Of a DNA stretch of 64,000 bases, positions 52,692 to 64,000 are shown one piece after another. Where the stretch lies: positions 83,201-147,200 of the forward strand of contig JAEUJW010000023.1 in the NCBI GenBank assembly GCA_016793465.1, written 5' to 3'. The DNA comes from Myxococcales bacterium. Lineage in GTDB: Bacteria; Myxococcota; Polyangia; Nannocystales; Nannocystaceae. Position 1 is the stretch's first letter; each line of letters starts with the position of its first letter. The notes below the pieces were generated by a model. It was given only the letters and a program-made list of their open reading frames with translations. It did no database searches and had not been told where the DNA came from. Position numbers and translations under genes: made by a program.

Positions 52692-54392
52692 CTAGAAGGA
52701 CACCGAGATCTGGGTCCCGATCTGCTCCTTCTGGACCTTCTTGAAGGTGGACTTCTTGAGCTCCGCGGCGACGCAGCTGGCGAGGCCGGCGTTGCCGCCG
52801 TCCTCGGCGACCGTCGAGCTGATGACGGTGCCGGCGGGGCCGTTGATCGAGAGCTTGATCTTCACCTTCTCACCGCCCTTCGACTGGCCCTTGCACTTCG
52901 ACTCGGCCGAGGCCTTGCTCGACGCGGTGCCGGCCTTGATGTCCTCGAGCTCAAGCTTCTCGGGCAGGTTTTTGTCCGGGGGCGGCTTGCTGTCGCCGCC
53001 GCCGCCGCCGCCGCCGCTCTTCTTGCACTTCGACGGATCGAGGATGCACTCGACCGACGGCGTGCTGTCCTCAGCCTTCTTGGGCTCGGTCTTCGTCTCG
53101 GTCTTCGTCTCGCCGGGGCCGTCGGTCTTGGTCTCGGTGCCCTTCTTGTCGGTCGTCTTGACGGCGCCCTTCTTGTCGCCCTTCTTCGGGGTCGTGGTCT
53201 TGCCGCCCTTGTCGTCGGTGGCCTTGGTGTCACCGGCGTCGGCCGCGTCCTCGCCGTCCTCTTCGCCCTCTTCGTCCTTCGCGGCCTTCTTCTTGCGGTC
53301 CTCTTCGTCCTTCTCGTCCTTGTCCGGCGGGACCGGCAGCGACTGGTAGACGATCTGCGGCTGCGGCGGAGGCGGAGGCTCGCGGGTGGCGACGTAGAAG
53401 CCGAGGCCGCCCATCGCCAGCACGAGGATGCCGATGATGATGTAGAGCGGGGCCTGGCTCTGGCGCTGCGGCTCGGCGATCACGGGCTCGGGCGCCGACG
53501 CGGCCGGCTGGGCCGTGAGCAGCGGCGCCGCCGAGAGGCCGCCGAAGCCGGTGCCGCCGAAGCTCGGGAGCATCGAGTCGTCGCGATCGTCGTCGGCACC
53601 GCCGCCGCCGCCGCCACCGCCGCCGCCGAGCATGGCGCCCATCGAGCGGATGTCGATGAGGCCGGAGCCCTCGCTGTTGCCGGTCGCCGACGGCGTGTGG
53701 CTGCTGCTCGGAGAGGGCGAGGAGAACGAGCTCACCGAGCCGCCGCCGCCGCCGCCGCCCCCACCACTGGGCTTACCGCCGCCCATCACCGCGGACGACA
53801 GGCTGTCGAGCGAGAAGAGCACCGAGTTCTCGTTGCGGGCGCCGGTCAGCGCGCTGACGCGGGGCGACTCGCCGCCGCCGCTCTTCGCGGGCGAGCTGGC
53901 CACCGGCGAGCTGGCCACCGGCGTCGAGGCGACGGCGGGACGGGCCGGCTCCGGTTCGTGTGCGGGGGCCTGGCTGCCGCGGCTGTAGTCGTCCTCGCCG
54001 CTCGCAGCGAACGGATCGGGCGCGGGCGTGGCGACGGCGGCCGCGGCCGGCGAGCGCGAGGGCAGGTCGCTGAAGGTCTGGACGTCGCCGAGGGGCAGCC
54101 AGTCTTCGAAGCCCTCCTGCCAGACCGAGGTCTCCTTGTCGATCTCGCCGGCGGCGTAACGATCACGGACCTCCTGCTCGCTCAGCGGACCGACGGTCTC
54201 GCCGCCGATCGCGAGGTGCCAGCCCGGTTCGTCCGCCGGGGGCTCCCCGTCCGCAGCGTCGCCACCTCCCGCCTTGTCGCGGACGATGATCACGTTGCTG
54301 CACTTCTTGCAGCGGATCTTGAAGGTCTTGCCACGGACCTTGTCATCCGCAATCGAGTATTTGGCTCCGCACTTATCGCATTCGATCTTCAT
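52692..54392 (-). CDS. GltJ/AgmX-like protein: zinc ribbon, GYF domain, TM, TonB-like C-terminus
   Basis: The protein is 566 aa from ATG at 54392 with AGGAA upstream. The MJ0042-type zinc ribbon has C5, C8, C28, C31 (MKIECDKCGAKYSIADDKVR). The GYF_2 domain is at ~58-107 (WHLAIGGETVGPLSEQEV, VWQEGFEDWLPLGDV). A long disordered Ser/Gly/Ala region with poly-Gly tracts follows, then a TM at ~313-334 (LYIIIGILVLAMGGLGFYVA), an acidic Lys/Asp/Thr periplasmic linker, and a C-terminal AgmX/TonB-like domain (KVKIKLSINGPAGTVISS, LASCVAAELKKSTF). In Myxococcus the GltJ protein of this layout links MglA to the gliding machinery. Whether this copy does so or is a general trans-envelope protein cannot be told here. 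Confidence 0.88.
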   Translation of the reverse strand: MKIECDKCGAKYSIADDKVRGKTFKIRCKKCSNVIIVRDKAGGGDAADGEPPADEPGWHLAIGGETVGPLSEQEVRDRYAAGEIDKETSVWQEGFEDWLPLGDVQTFSDLPSRSPAAAAVATPAPDPFAASGEDDYSRGSQAPAHEPEPARPAVASTPVASSPVASSPAKSGGGESPRVSALTGARNENSVLFSLDSLSSAVMGGGKPSGGGGGGGGGSVSSFSSPSPSSSHTPSATGNSEGSGLIDIRSMGAMLGGGGGGGGGGADDDRDDSMLPSFGGTGFGGLSAAPLLTAQPAASAPEPVIAEPQRQSQAPLYIIIGILVLAMGGLGFYVATREPPPPPQPQIVYQSLPVPPDKDEKDEEDRKKKAAKDEEGEEDGEDAADAGDTKATDDKGGKTTTPKKGDKKGAVKTTDKKGTETKTDGPGETKTETKTEPKKAEDSTPSVECILDPSKCKKSGGGGGGGDSKPPPDKNLPEKLELEDIKAGTASSKASAESKCKGQSKGGEKVKIKLSINGPAGTVISSTVAEDGGNAGLASCVAAELKKSTFKKVQKEQIGTQISVSF

Positions 54393-54622
54393 GAGCGTGA
54401 TTCCTGGGAGTCGCTCGCCAGAGCGCGACGGCGCCCTGCAGAACCGACTGTGTCCGCGGGGTCGCCAGTATAAAAAATCGGGCAGGTAGGTACAACAACG
54501 GAGCCCGAGTGCTGTTTCGGGTGCCCGGGGCTGTGTCCATGGCCGTTCATCGGGGGCTCGTGCGAGTTTCAGGTCCGTGGGGCGGTTGGGCGAATTTGGC
54601 CTGCGAGCAGGCCGCTGAGGGG

Positions 54623-57234
<2,612 letters not shown>

Positions 57235-57270
57235 CGTGGTGCCCTCATACCACGCGGACGGGCCGGCAGG

Positions 57271-58530
<1,260 letters not shown>

Positions 58531-58542
58531 CTCCGATAGCTC

Positions 58543-58558
58543 CTGTCCGAAGGGTCAG
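58543..58558. repeat. 16-bp palindrome copy 8 (CTGTCC-GAAG-GGTCAG)
   Basis: It occupies half of the 32-bp gap between purH and purD; one mismatch in the right arm. It is close to the purD ribosome-binding region. Confidence 0.55.
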
Positions 58559-58562
58559 TCGA

Positions 58563-60149
58563 TCAGTGACGGAAGTGGCGCTCGCCGGTGAACAGCATGG
58601 CGATGCCGTGCTCGTCGGCGGCGGCGAGGACCTCGTCGTCGCGCACCGAGCCGCCGGGCTGGACGACGGCGGTGACGCCCGCGGCGGCGGCGGCGTCGAT
58701 GCCGTCGCGGAACGGGAAGAACGCGTCGGAGGCGAGCACGGCCCCGCGGGCGCGCTCCCCTGCCCTCGCGCTGGCCTGGCGGGCGGCCTCGACGCGCGAG
58801 GTCTGGCCGCCGCCGATGCCGACCGAGGCGCCGTCCTTGCACAGCACGATCGCGTTGCTGCGCACCCACTTGCCGGCGATGTGGGCGAGCTCGAGGTCGC
58901 GGATCTCGGACGGCGTGGGCGCGCGGCGGGTGACCACGCGGCTGCGGGCGATCGGCGCCACGGGGTCCTCGCGCTGGGCCAGCAGGCCGCCGGCGATCGA
59001 GCGCAGGCGCAGCGGCGGGACCGTGGAGCCGTGGTCGACCGGGAGCTCGAGCAGGCGGAGGTTCTTCTTGGCGGCGAGGATCGTGCGGGCCTCGGGCAGG
59101 AACGAGGGAGCGATCACGACCTCGAGGAAGGTCTCGGCGAGGCGAGCCGCCGTCGCCGCGTCGACCGGCTGCGACAGCGCGACGATGCCGCCGAACGCGC
59201 TCTCGCTGTCGGCCTCGCGGGCGCGCAGGTACACGTCCGCGAGCGCCTCGCCGCCGCGGCCGACCGCCAGCCCGCACGGCGACACGTGTTTGATGATCGC
59301 GGCGCTGGGGCCGAGGCGGGCCAGGTCGCGGACGAGGCCGAGGGCGGCGTCGGCGTCGAGCAGGTTGTTGTAGCTGAGGGCCTTGCCCTGCAGCACGCCG
59401 GCGCGGTCGAGGCCGGGCGGATCGGTGAGCGCGGAGGCGGCGTAGAAGCGGGCGGGCTGGTGCGGGTTCTCGCCGTAGCGCAGCTCGCCGGTCGCGCTGC
59501 CGGCCACGAACAAGCGCTCGGGCAGCGCCTCGGGGCCGAGCGCCGCGCCGCCGTCGTCGAAGCCGGCGAGGTAGGTGGCGATCGCGGCGTCGTAGGCGGC
59601 GGTGTGCGCGTAGGCCTTGCGGGCCAGGCGGCGGCGCAGCGGCTCGGGCAGCGCGCGTCCGTTGCCGGCGAGGGCCTCGCCGAGCGCGGCGTAGTCGTCG
59701 GGGTCGACGATCACGGCGACGCGCTGCCAGTTCTTGGCGGCCGCGCGGACCATCGCCGGGCCGCCGATGTCGATGTTCTCGACGGCCTCGTCGAAGCTGC
59801 CGCCGCGGGCGACGACGTCGCGGAAGGGATAGAGGTTGACGACCACCAGGTCGATCGCGGCGAGCCCGTGGAGGCGCAGCTCGGCCTCGTGGGCGGCGGT
59901 CGGCAGGGCCAGGATGCCGCCGTGGATCTTGGGGTGGAGCGTCTTGACGCGCCCGCCGAGGATCTCGGGGGCGCCGGTGTACTCGCTGACCTTGACCGCC
60001 TCGACGCCGAGGGCCTCGAGGGCGGTGTAGGTGCCTCCGGTCGACAGCACCTCGACCTGGCTGTCGATGAGGATCTGCGCGAGCGTCTCGAGGTTGCGCT
60101 TGTCGCTGACGCTGACGAGGGCGCGGCGGATCGGCGGCAGGGGGTTCAC
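58563..60149 (-). CDS. purH: Bifunctional AICAR transformylase / IMP cyclohydrolase
   Basis: The protein is 528 aa from GTG at 60149. The N-terminal cyclohydrolase has [43 protein letters not shown] and VVVNLYPF. The transformylase has [40 protein letters not shown] (usually KHxNPCG; here Ser for Asn) and ending [29 protein letters not shown] and TGERHFRH. It performs the last two steps to IMP. First gene of the local purine set. Confidence 0.96.
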   Translation of the reverse strand: MNPLPPIRRALVSVSDKRNLETLAQILIDSQVEVLSTGGTYTALEALGVEAVKVSEYTGAPEILGGRVKTLHPKIHGGILALPTAAHEAELRLHGLAAIDLVVVNLYPFRDVVARGGSFDEAVENIDIGGPAMVRAAAKNWQRVAVIVDPDDYAALGEALAGNGRALPEPLRRRLARKAYAHTAAYDAAIATYLAGFDDGGAALGPEALPERLFVAGSATGELRYGENPHQPARFYAASALTDPPGLDRAGVLQGKALSYNNLLDADAALGLVRDLARLGPSAAIIKHVSPCGLAVGRGGEALADVYLRAREADSESAFGGIVALSQPVDAATAARLAETFLEVVIAPSFLPEARTILAAKKNLRLLELPVDHGSTVPPLRLRSIAGGLLAQREDPVAPIARSRVVTRRAPTPSEIRDLELAHIAGKWVRSNAIVLCKDGASVGIGGGQTSRVEAARQASARAGERARGAVLASDAFFPFRDGIDAAAAAGVTAVVQPGGSVRDDEVLAAADEHGIAMLFTGERHFRH

Positions 60150-60218
60150 GGCCCTGGCTGATACGACGAGCGCCGCAGGGTGGTCAACGCGCGCGGTGTG
60201 CGGCGCCTCGCACCCGCG

Positions 60219-60779
60219 TCAGTCGCCGCGGGCCAGGTACGAGAGCATGTCCTCGCCGCCCTCTTCCTTCAGCTTCAGGAGGCCGCGGACCTCGACCTGG
60301 CGGATGCGTTCGCGGGTGAGGTTCAAGATCTCGCCGACCTCTTCCAGCGTGATCCCGCCGGTCTGGGCGACGTCGAGGGCGCACGAGTGCTGCAGCTCCC
60401 AGACCTCGAGGTCGGGGAAGTTGATCTTGATGCTGCCGGTCGCCGGGTTGACGTCGATGTAGAGGTGGTACTTGCAGCTCACGTACGGGCACGGGCGCGA
60501 GACGTTGGCGCACTCGCCACGGTTCTTCGGGCGCCAGTAGGTGCGCTCGGGGTACAGCAGGGCGCCGATGCGCAGCTCCTCCTTGGTGAGGCGCTTCATG
60601 GCGATGGTCTTGGCGCGGGCGCGGCGGACGATCGGCTTGGGGTCGCCGAGGGCCGGGGCGTCCTCGTCGGCCTCGTCGGCCTCGGCCGGGACCTCGGCGT
60701 CGTTGTCGGTGGCGAGATCGGGGCTGGCGCCGTCGAGGAGGGCCTGGGAGTCGTCGTCGTGGGTGTCGAGGGTGTGCAT
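60219..60779 (-). CDS. Sigma-70 region 4-like DNA-binding protein with Cys cluster
   Basis: The protein is 186 aa from ATG at 60779. An acidic N-terminus (~1-55) is followed by [19 protein letters not shown], a Cys/His cluster ([20 protein letters not shown]) that could bind zinc, and a C-terminal helix-turn-helix, [20 protein letters not shown], that matches sigma region 4 (the -35-recognising helix). Regions 2 and 3 are absent, so it is not a complete sigma factor. It is more likely a transcription regulator or an RNA-polymerase-associated protein. Neighbouring genes (MerR-like, purH) give no clear target. Confidence 0.85.
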   Translation of the reverse strand: MHTLDTHDDDSQALLDGASPDLATDNDAEVPAEADEADEDAPALGDPKPIVRRARAKTIAMKRLTKEELRIGALLYPERTYWRPKNRGECANVSRPCPYVSCKYHLYIDVNPATGSIKINFPDLEVWELQHSCALDVAQTGGITLEEVGEILNLTRERIRQVEVRGLLKLKEEGGEDMLSYLARGD

Positions 60780-60840
60780 GAGGAGACCTGCGCGGGGCCG
60801 TGATGCGGCTCCGGTGAACCTGAGGTGGGCGAGGATGAGG

Positions 60841-60856
60841 ATGTCCGAAGGGACAG
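60841..60856. repeat. 16-bp palindrome copy 9 (ATGTCC-GAAG-GGACAG)
   Basis: It lies in the 81-bp gap between the MerR-like gene's stop and the sigma-like gene's start, 62 bp upstream of the latter; one mismatch to the consensus. Confidence 0.6.
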
Positions 60857-60860
60857 GTAA

Positions 60861-61406
60861 CTACAGCAGTTCAGTCGGGCTGGCAGCGCCGCCGCCCCGA
60901 GGACGGACGGCCGCGCTGCCGGAGAGCAGCAGTTTTTCGAGGCGGTGGACGCCGCTGAGGAGCTCGTCGGCGGCGGCCTTGATCGACCGCAGCTCGTCGT
61001 AGAGTTGGTCGCGGCGGGGCGACGGGGCCTCCGCCTCGAGCCGGGATTCGAACTGCGTCAGCAGGTCGTCGAGCGCCTCGTCGAGGGTCTCGATGCTGTC
61101 CTTGAAGGACAGGAACTTGGCCTGGATCTCTTCGATCGTGTAGCGCTCGGCCATCAACTTCTTGATGGTGTTGATGCGGCGGACGGCGCGGACCGGGTAG
61201 ACCCCGTGCGAGCCGAGGTGCTTGCCCTTCTGGCCGACGCGACGAGAGCGCGGCACCAGGCCGAGCTGCACGTAGCGGCGGAGGTTGGCCTCGCTGAACT
61301 TGACCCCCTGCCCCTCGAAGGCGGCGACGAGCTGCTGCGAGCTGAGCCCCTCGGGGCTCGAGGACTCGATGGCTCGGATCTGCGCTTCGGTGAGGACGGT
61401 GGCCAT
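60861..61406 (-). CDS. MerR-like transcriptional regulator
   Basis: The protein is 181 aa from ATG at 61406. The DNA-binding domain is displaced ~35 residues from the N-terminus: LSSQQLVAAFEGQGVKFSEA, NLRRYVQLGLVPRSRRVG, then HGVYPVRAVRRINTIKKLM, which match the helix-turn-helix plus wing of MerR proteins. A helical region (~80-160) resembles the MerR dimerisation coil. No Cys metal-site motif is visible, so it is not a metal sensor of the classical type. The coding sequence contains a 17-bp palindrome CTGTCCTTGAAGGACAG (61096-61112). The 580-bp upstream region has several palindromes that could be its operators. Confidence 0.88.
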   Translation of the reverse strand: MATVLTEAQIRAIESSSPEGLSSQQLVAAFEGQGVKFSEANLRRYVQLGLVPRSRRVGQKGKHLGSHGVYPVRAVRRINTIKKLMAERYTIEEIQAKFLSFKDSIETLDEALDDLLTQFESRLEAEAPSPRRDQLYDELRSIKAAADELLSGVHRLEKLLLSGSAAVRPRGGGAASPTELL

Positions 61407-61584
61407 GGGTTCGCAGGCTAGAGGGCTTCGGGTGCGGAGAGCCGGCAGAAGGCCGGTAGAACAGGCTTTTAGCTCGATCTCGTGAGGAACTGTCGCTTGG
61501 GACGATCAGCCTCGCGGCTAGGCGAGCAATGTATTCTATTGAGTAGATCCTAGGAAGCATTTTCCATCGAGACCGTAAAGTTTT

Positions 61585-61596
61585 GTGCACGTGCAC
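61585..61596. promoter_or_regulatory. 12-bp palindrome GTGCACGTGCAC
   Basis: A perfect palindrome, directly after an A/T-rich TAAAGTTTT segment and 178 bp upstream of the MerR-like start. It could be a regulator site; no cognate factor known. Confidence 0.35.
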
Positions 61597-61783
61597 CTTG
61601 CTCGGCCGTTCAGTGAGAGCTGCTCAGATTTTCAGAACAGAGCGCGTCGCTCCGCGGCCTCGCCGACGCGATCGCGGCGCGTGCACAGGCGGCAGAACGG
61701 CGCTCGAGCGGGGCGAGCTGAACATCGTGGCAGATCGCGGCGAAGCGGCGACGACAGGCTCCGAAGATGACCTGTCTCAAAGG

Positions 61784-61814
61784 CCATCCACAACTACCCC
61801 ACAGGTTTTCCACA
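61784..61814. promoter_or_regulatory. DnaA-box-like sequences
   Basis: CCATCCACA (61784-61792, 7/9 to TTATCCACA) and TTTTCCACA (61806-61814, 8/9) lie in the same orientation, 22 bp apart, with CCCCACAGG between them. Two near-matches are not an origin; DnaA-dependent regulation is possible. Confidence 0.3.
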
Positions 61815-61891
61815 GGGGGTACGACGCGTCACGTCGGTGAATTCGCGGAGACGCGCGTGGACCCCGGCGGGCAGGCCAGGGGCGTCGAGGC

Positions 61892-61953
61892 CGCGAGATC
61901 TCGCGAAGTACATCGAGATCGGATCTCCTCGTGCGGGGTGGGCCGAGATCTCG
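61892..61953. promoter_or_regulatory. Cluster of three GAGATCTC-type palindromes
   Basis: CGCGAGATCTCGCG (61892-61905, perfect 14-bp), GAGATC-G-GATCTC (61915-61927, perfect arms) and CGAGATCTCG (61944-61953, perfect 10-bp). Centres are ~22 and ~28 bp apart, 33-94 bp after the mepA stop. No T-run follows, so they look more like protein-binding sites than a terminator. Confidence 0.45.
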
Positions 61954-61986
61954 CGACCGGCCGTCGACGCGCGCGATCCGCGAAGC

Positions 61987-62856
61987 TCAGCCCGGACCGG
62001 CGACCAGCGGCAGCGAGGTCAGCATGCGCCAGCGGTACGGGTCGTAGTGCTCGGGGCCGCCGTACTTGTAGCGCTTCTTCTCGTGCTGCCAGACCGGGCC
62101 GCGGTCGATGCAGCCGTGGAAGCGGTCGGTGCGCGAGCAGTAGATGCGGAGGTGGAAGTGATCGTCGTGCGGCGGGGCGTCGGGCGGGTTGTAGAGCACG
62201 GTCGCGGCGTACTCGACGAGCCAGGCCGGACGGTCCTTGCGGCGCGCGTACTCGAGGAGCCTGGCCTCGAGGCCCTCGGACACGAAGATCCACTGCACGC
62301 GGACCTCGCTGTCCGTCAGCAGGGCCTCGACCAGCTGCCAGTTGCGGGCGGTGTCGAAGCGCCGCGCGGCCCACTCGGCCTCGTTGTAGGTCGCCTTGCC
62401 GCGGACGTACGGCTTGCCCTCGGCGTCGAAGCGGATCATGTCGTCCTCGGGCGGGTCCAGCGGGTGACCCTGCTCGTCGACGGTGTAAAAGAGCAGGTCG
62501 ACGTCGCGGCCGGCCTGGTGGCTGCTGTGCCACATCGACTTGCCGCCGCGCTGAGGGCCGAGGTCGGCGACGCCGAGCACGACCTTCCTGGCGCGGCCGC
62601 TGACCTTGCGAGCGGCGCGCTGGATGACGCCGACCAGCTCGTCCACGCCGTACTGGAAGCCGCGCTCCGACCAGCGCTGCGGGACCTTGAAGCCGTGGCC
62701 GGCGAGCGGGAGCCTGGCCGGGCGCCGCATGCGGCCGCGGCTGGTGGTGCCGGTCGAGACGCTGGTGCCGTCGGTCCACAGGTTGGGGCCGGCGCACGCG
62801 GCCGCGGTCGCGAGCACCGTCACGGCGAGCGCAGCGAGAGCCAGCCTCGAGGCCAT
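61987..62856 (-). CDS. mepA: Penicillin-insensitive murein endopeptidase, lipoprotein
   Basis: The protein is 289 aa from ATG at 62856; a TTG three codons upstream is less likely. The signal MASRLALAALAVTVLATAAAC has a lipobox-like end (AAAC). The M74 LAS-type metallopeptidase cleaves D-Ala-DAP crosslinks of peptidoglycan. It shows SSHQAGRDVDLLF (zinc His and Asp) and HDDHFHLRIYC (zinc His), plus paired cysteines. Lipid anchoring, instead of free periplasmic location as in E. coli, is inferred from the lipobox. It lies between dnaK and the MerR-like gene. Confidence 0.93.
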   Translation of the reverse strand: MASRLALAALAVTVLATAAACAGPNLWTDGTSVSTGTTSRGRMRRPARLPLAGHGFKVPQRWSERGFQYGVDELVGVIQRAARKVSGRARKVVLGVADLGPQRGGKSMWHSSHQAGRDVDLLFYTVDEQGHPLDPPEDDMIRFDAEGKPYVRGKATYNEAEWAARRFDTARNWQLVEALLTDSEVRVQWIFVSEGLEARLLEYARRKDRPAWLVEYAATVLYNPPDAPPHDDHFHLRIYCSRTDRFHGCIDRGPVWQHEKKRYKYGGPEHYDPYRWRMLTSLPLVAGPG

Positions 62857-62965
62857 GGGGATCAACCTACGGCATCGCCGTGACGCCCGCCAGAAACCGG
62901 GGCGCGCGCGGCCGCCGGCGGCGTGGTGCCTCCAGGGGCGCGGGCGACGGGGCGAAGAAACGCGG

Positions 62966-62997
62966 AGGGCCGGGCCCGCGGGTGCGGGTCCGGCCCT
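62966..62997 (-). terminator. Terminator-like hairpin after dnaK
   Basis: A 14-bp stem AGGGCCGGACCCGC/GCGGGCCCGGCCCT (one wobble pair) with loop ACCC is followed on the minus strand by CCGCGTTTCTT. It lies 22 bp after the dnaK stop. Confidence 0.65.
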
Positions 62998-63018
62998 GGT
63001 TCATGCGCCGTCGAGGGC

Positions 63019-64000
<982 letters not shown>

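Larger units (their letters stand above)
61407..61986. other. 580-bp gene-free region rich in palindromes
   Basis: This is the longest gap in the window, between mepA's stop and the MerR-like gene's start (both minus). It includes a locally AT-richer stretch (61525-61590) with a minus-strand TAGAAT (61533-61538) that could be a -10 box. It also has the palindrome GTGCACGTGCAC, DnaA-box-like 9-mers and three GAGATC/GATCTC inverted repeats (separate entries). No convincing coding sequence or RNA gene seen. Confidence 0.7.

Noticed and set aside
53560..53780. Sequence error or simple-repeat artefact in the GltJ-like gene
   Set aside because: The GGC/GCC tracts keep the reading frame as poly-Gly in a linker typical of this family, with conserved domains in frame on both sides.
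61784..61814. Replication origin
   Set aside because: Only two imperfect DnaA boxes and no dnaA, dnaN or rpmH nearby; kept only as a low-confidence site.

Overview
The window is very GC-rich, densely coded chromosomal DNA. It most likely comes from a myxobacterium of the Nannocystis/Plesiocystis type. The reasons are the secreted lipoproteins with long Thr/Ser/Asp linkers, Cys-rich segments and MopE-like DxDxDG motifs; a GltJ/AgmX-type zinc-ribbon/GYF protein; membrane-anchored Ser/Thr kinases; and a mevalonate-to-squalene locus. That lineage is known for bacterial sterols, but no rRNA or other taxonomic marker is present, so the assignment is inference. I see no insertion sequence, prophage or CRISPR array.

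Layout. (1) 1-7257 (+): four secreted lipoproteins, namely two paralogous von Willebrand A proteins (the first cut by the window edge) and two paralogous Cys-rich proteins with a C-terminal domain of the choice-of-anchor L type. (2) 7259-17083 (-): queA-tgt, then yajC-secD-secF, then recJ and two small envelope genes. (3) 17210-24515: an exported protein, a NadD-DUF2520 fusion, a prolyl oligopeptidase, gluQ and two small proteins. (4) 24652-33643 (+): fni, mevalonate kinase, diphosphomevalonate decarboxylase and a phosphomevalonate kinase-HMG-CoA reductase fusion, followed by hpnC-hpnD-hpnE. Together they cover HMG-CoA to IPP/DMAPP, and FPP to squalene. HMG-CoA synthase and FPP synthase are not in the window. 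(5) 33661-44524: a PQQ-propeller lipoprotein, lapA-lapB with a PerM/AI-2E-type permease, a MopE-like lipoprotein, an FHA protein with a degenerate CpaF ATPase, a CcmH-like protein, a peroxiredoxin with a histone-H1-like tail, and another Cys-rich lipoprotein. (6) 44535-51033 (-): two paralogous transmembrane Ser/Thr kinases flanking a TPR membrane protein and a type-1 periplasmic-binding lipoprotein. (7) 51309-54392 (-): tRNA-Cys, a coiled-coil membrane protein and the GltJ/AgmX-like protein. (8) 54623-60149 (-): purH-purD-DUF1015-purA. (9) 60219-64000 (-): a sigma-region-4-like protein, a MerR-like regulator, murein endopeptidase MepA, and the 3' part of dnaK.

The most unusual signals are the PMK-HMGR fusion inside a contiguous squalene-supply locus; the NadD-DUF2520 fusion; an FHA-CpaF protein lacking both Walker motifs; a 16-bp palindrome (CTGTCC-N4-GGACAG) present about nine times, mostly at gene edges or in loosely constrained coding segments; an IDI-2 with Met in place of the conserved Gln; and a palindrome-rich 580-bp gap upstream of the MerR-like gene. 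Starts given inside longer open frames were chosen by signal peptides, family alignment from memory, Shine-Dalgarno-like sequences or 4-base overlaps.
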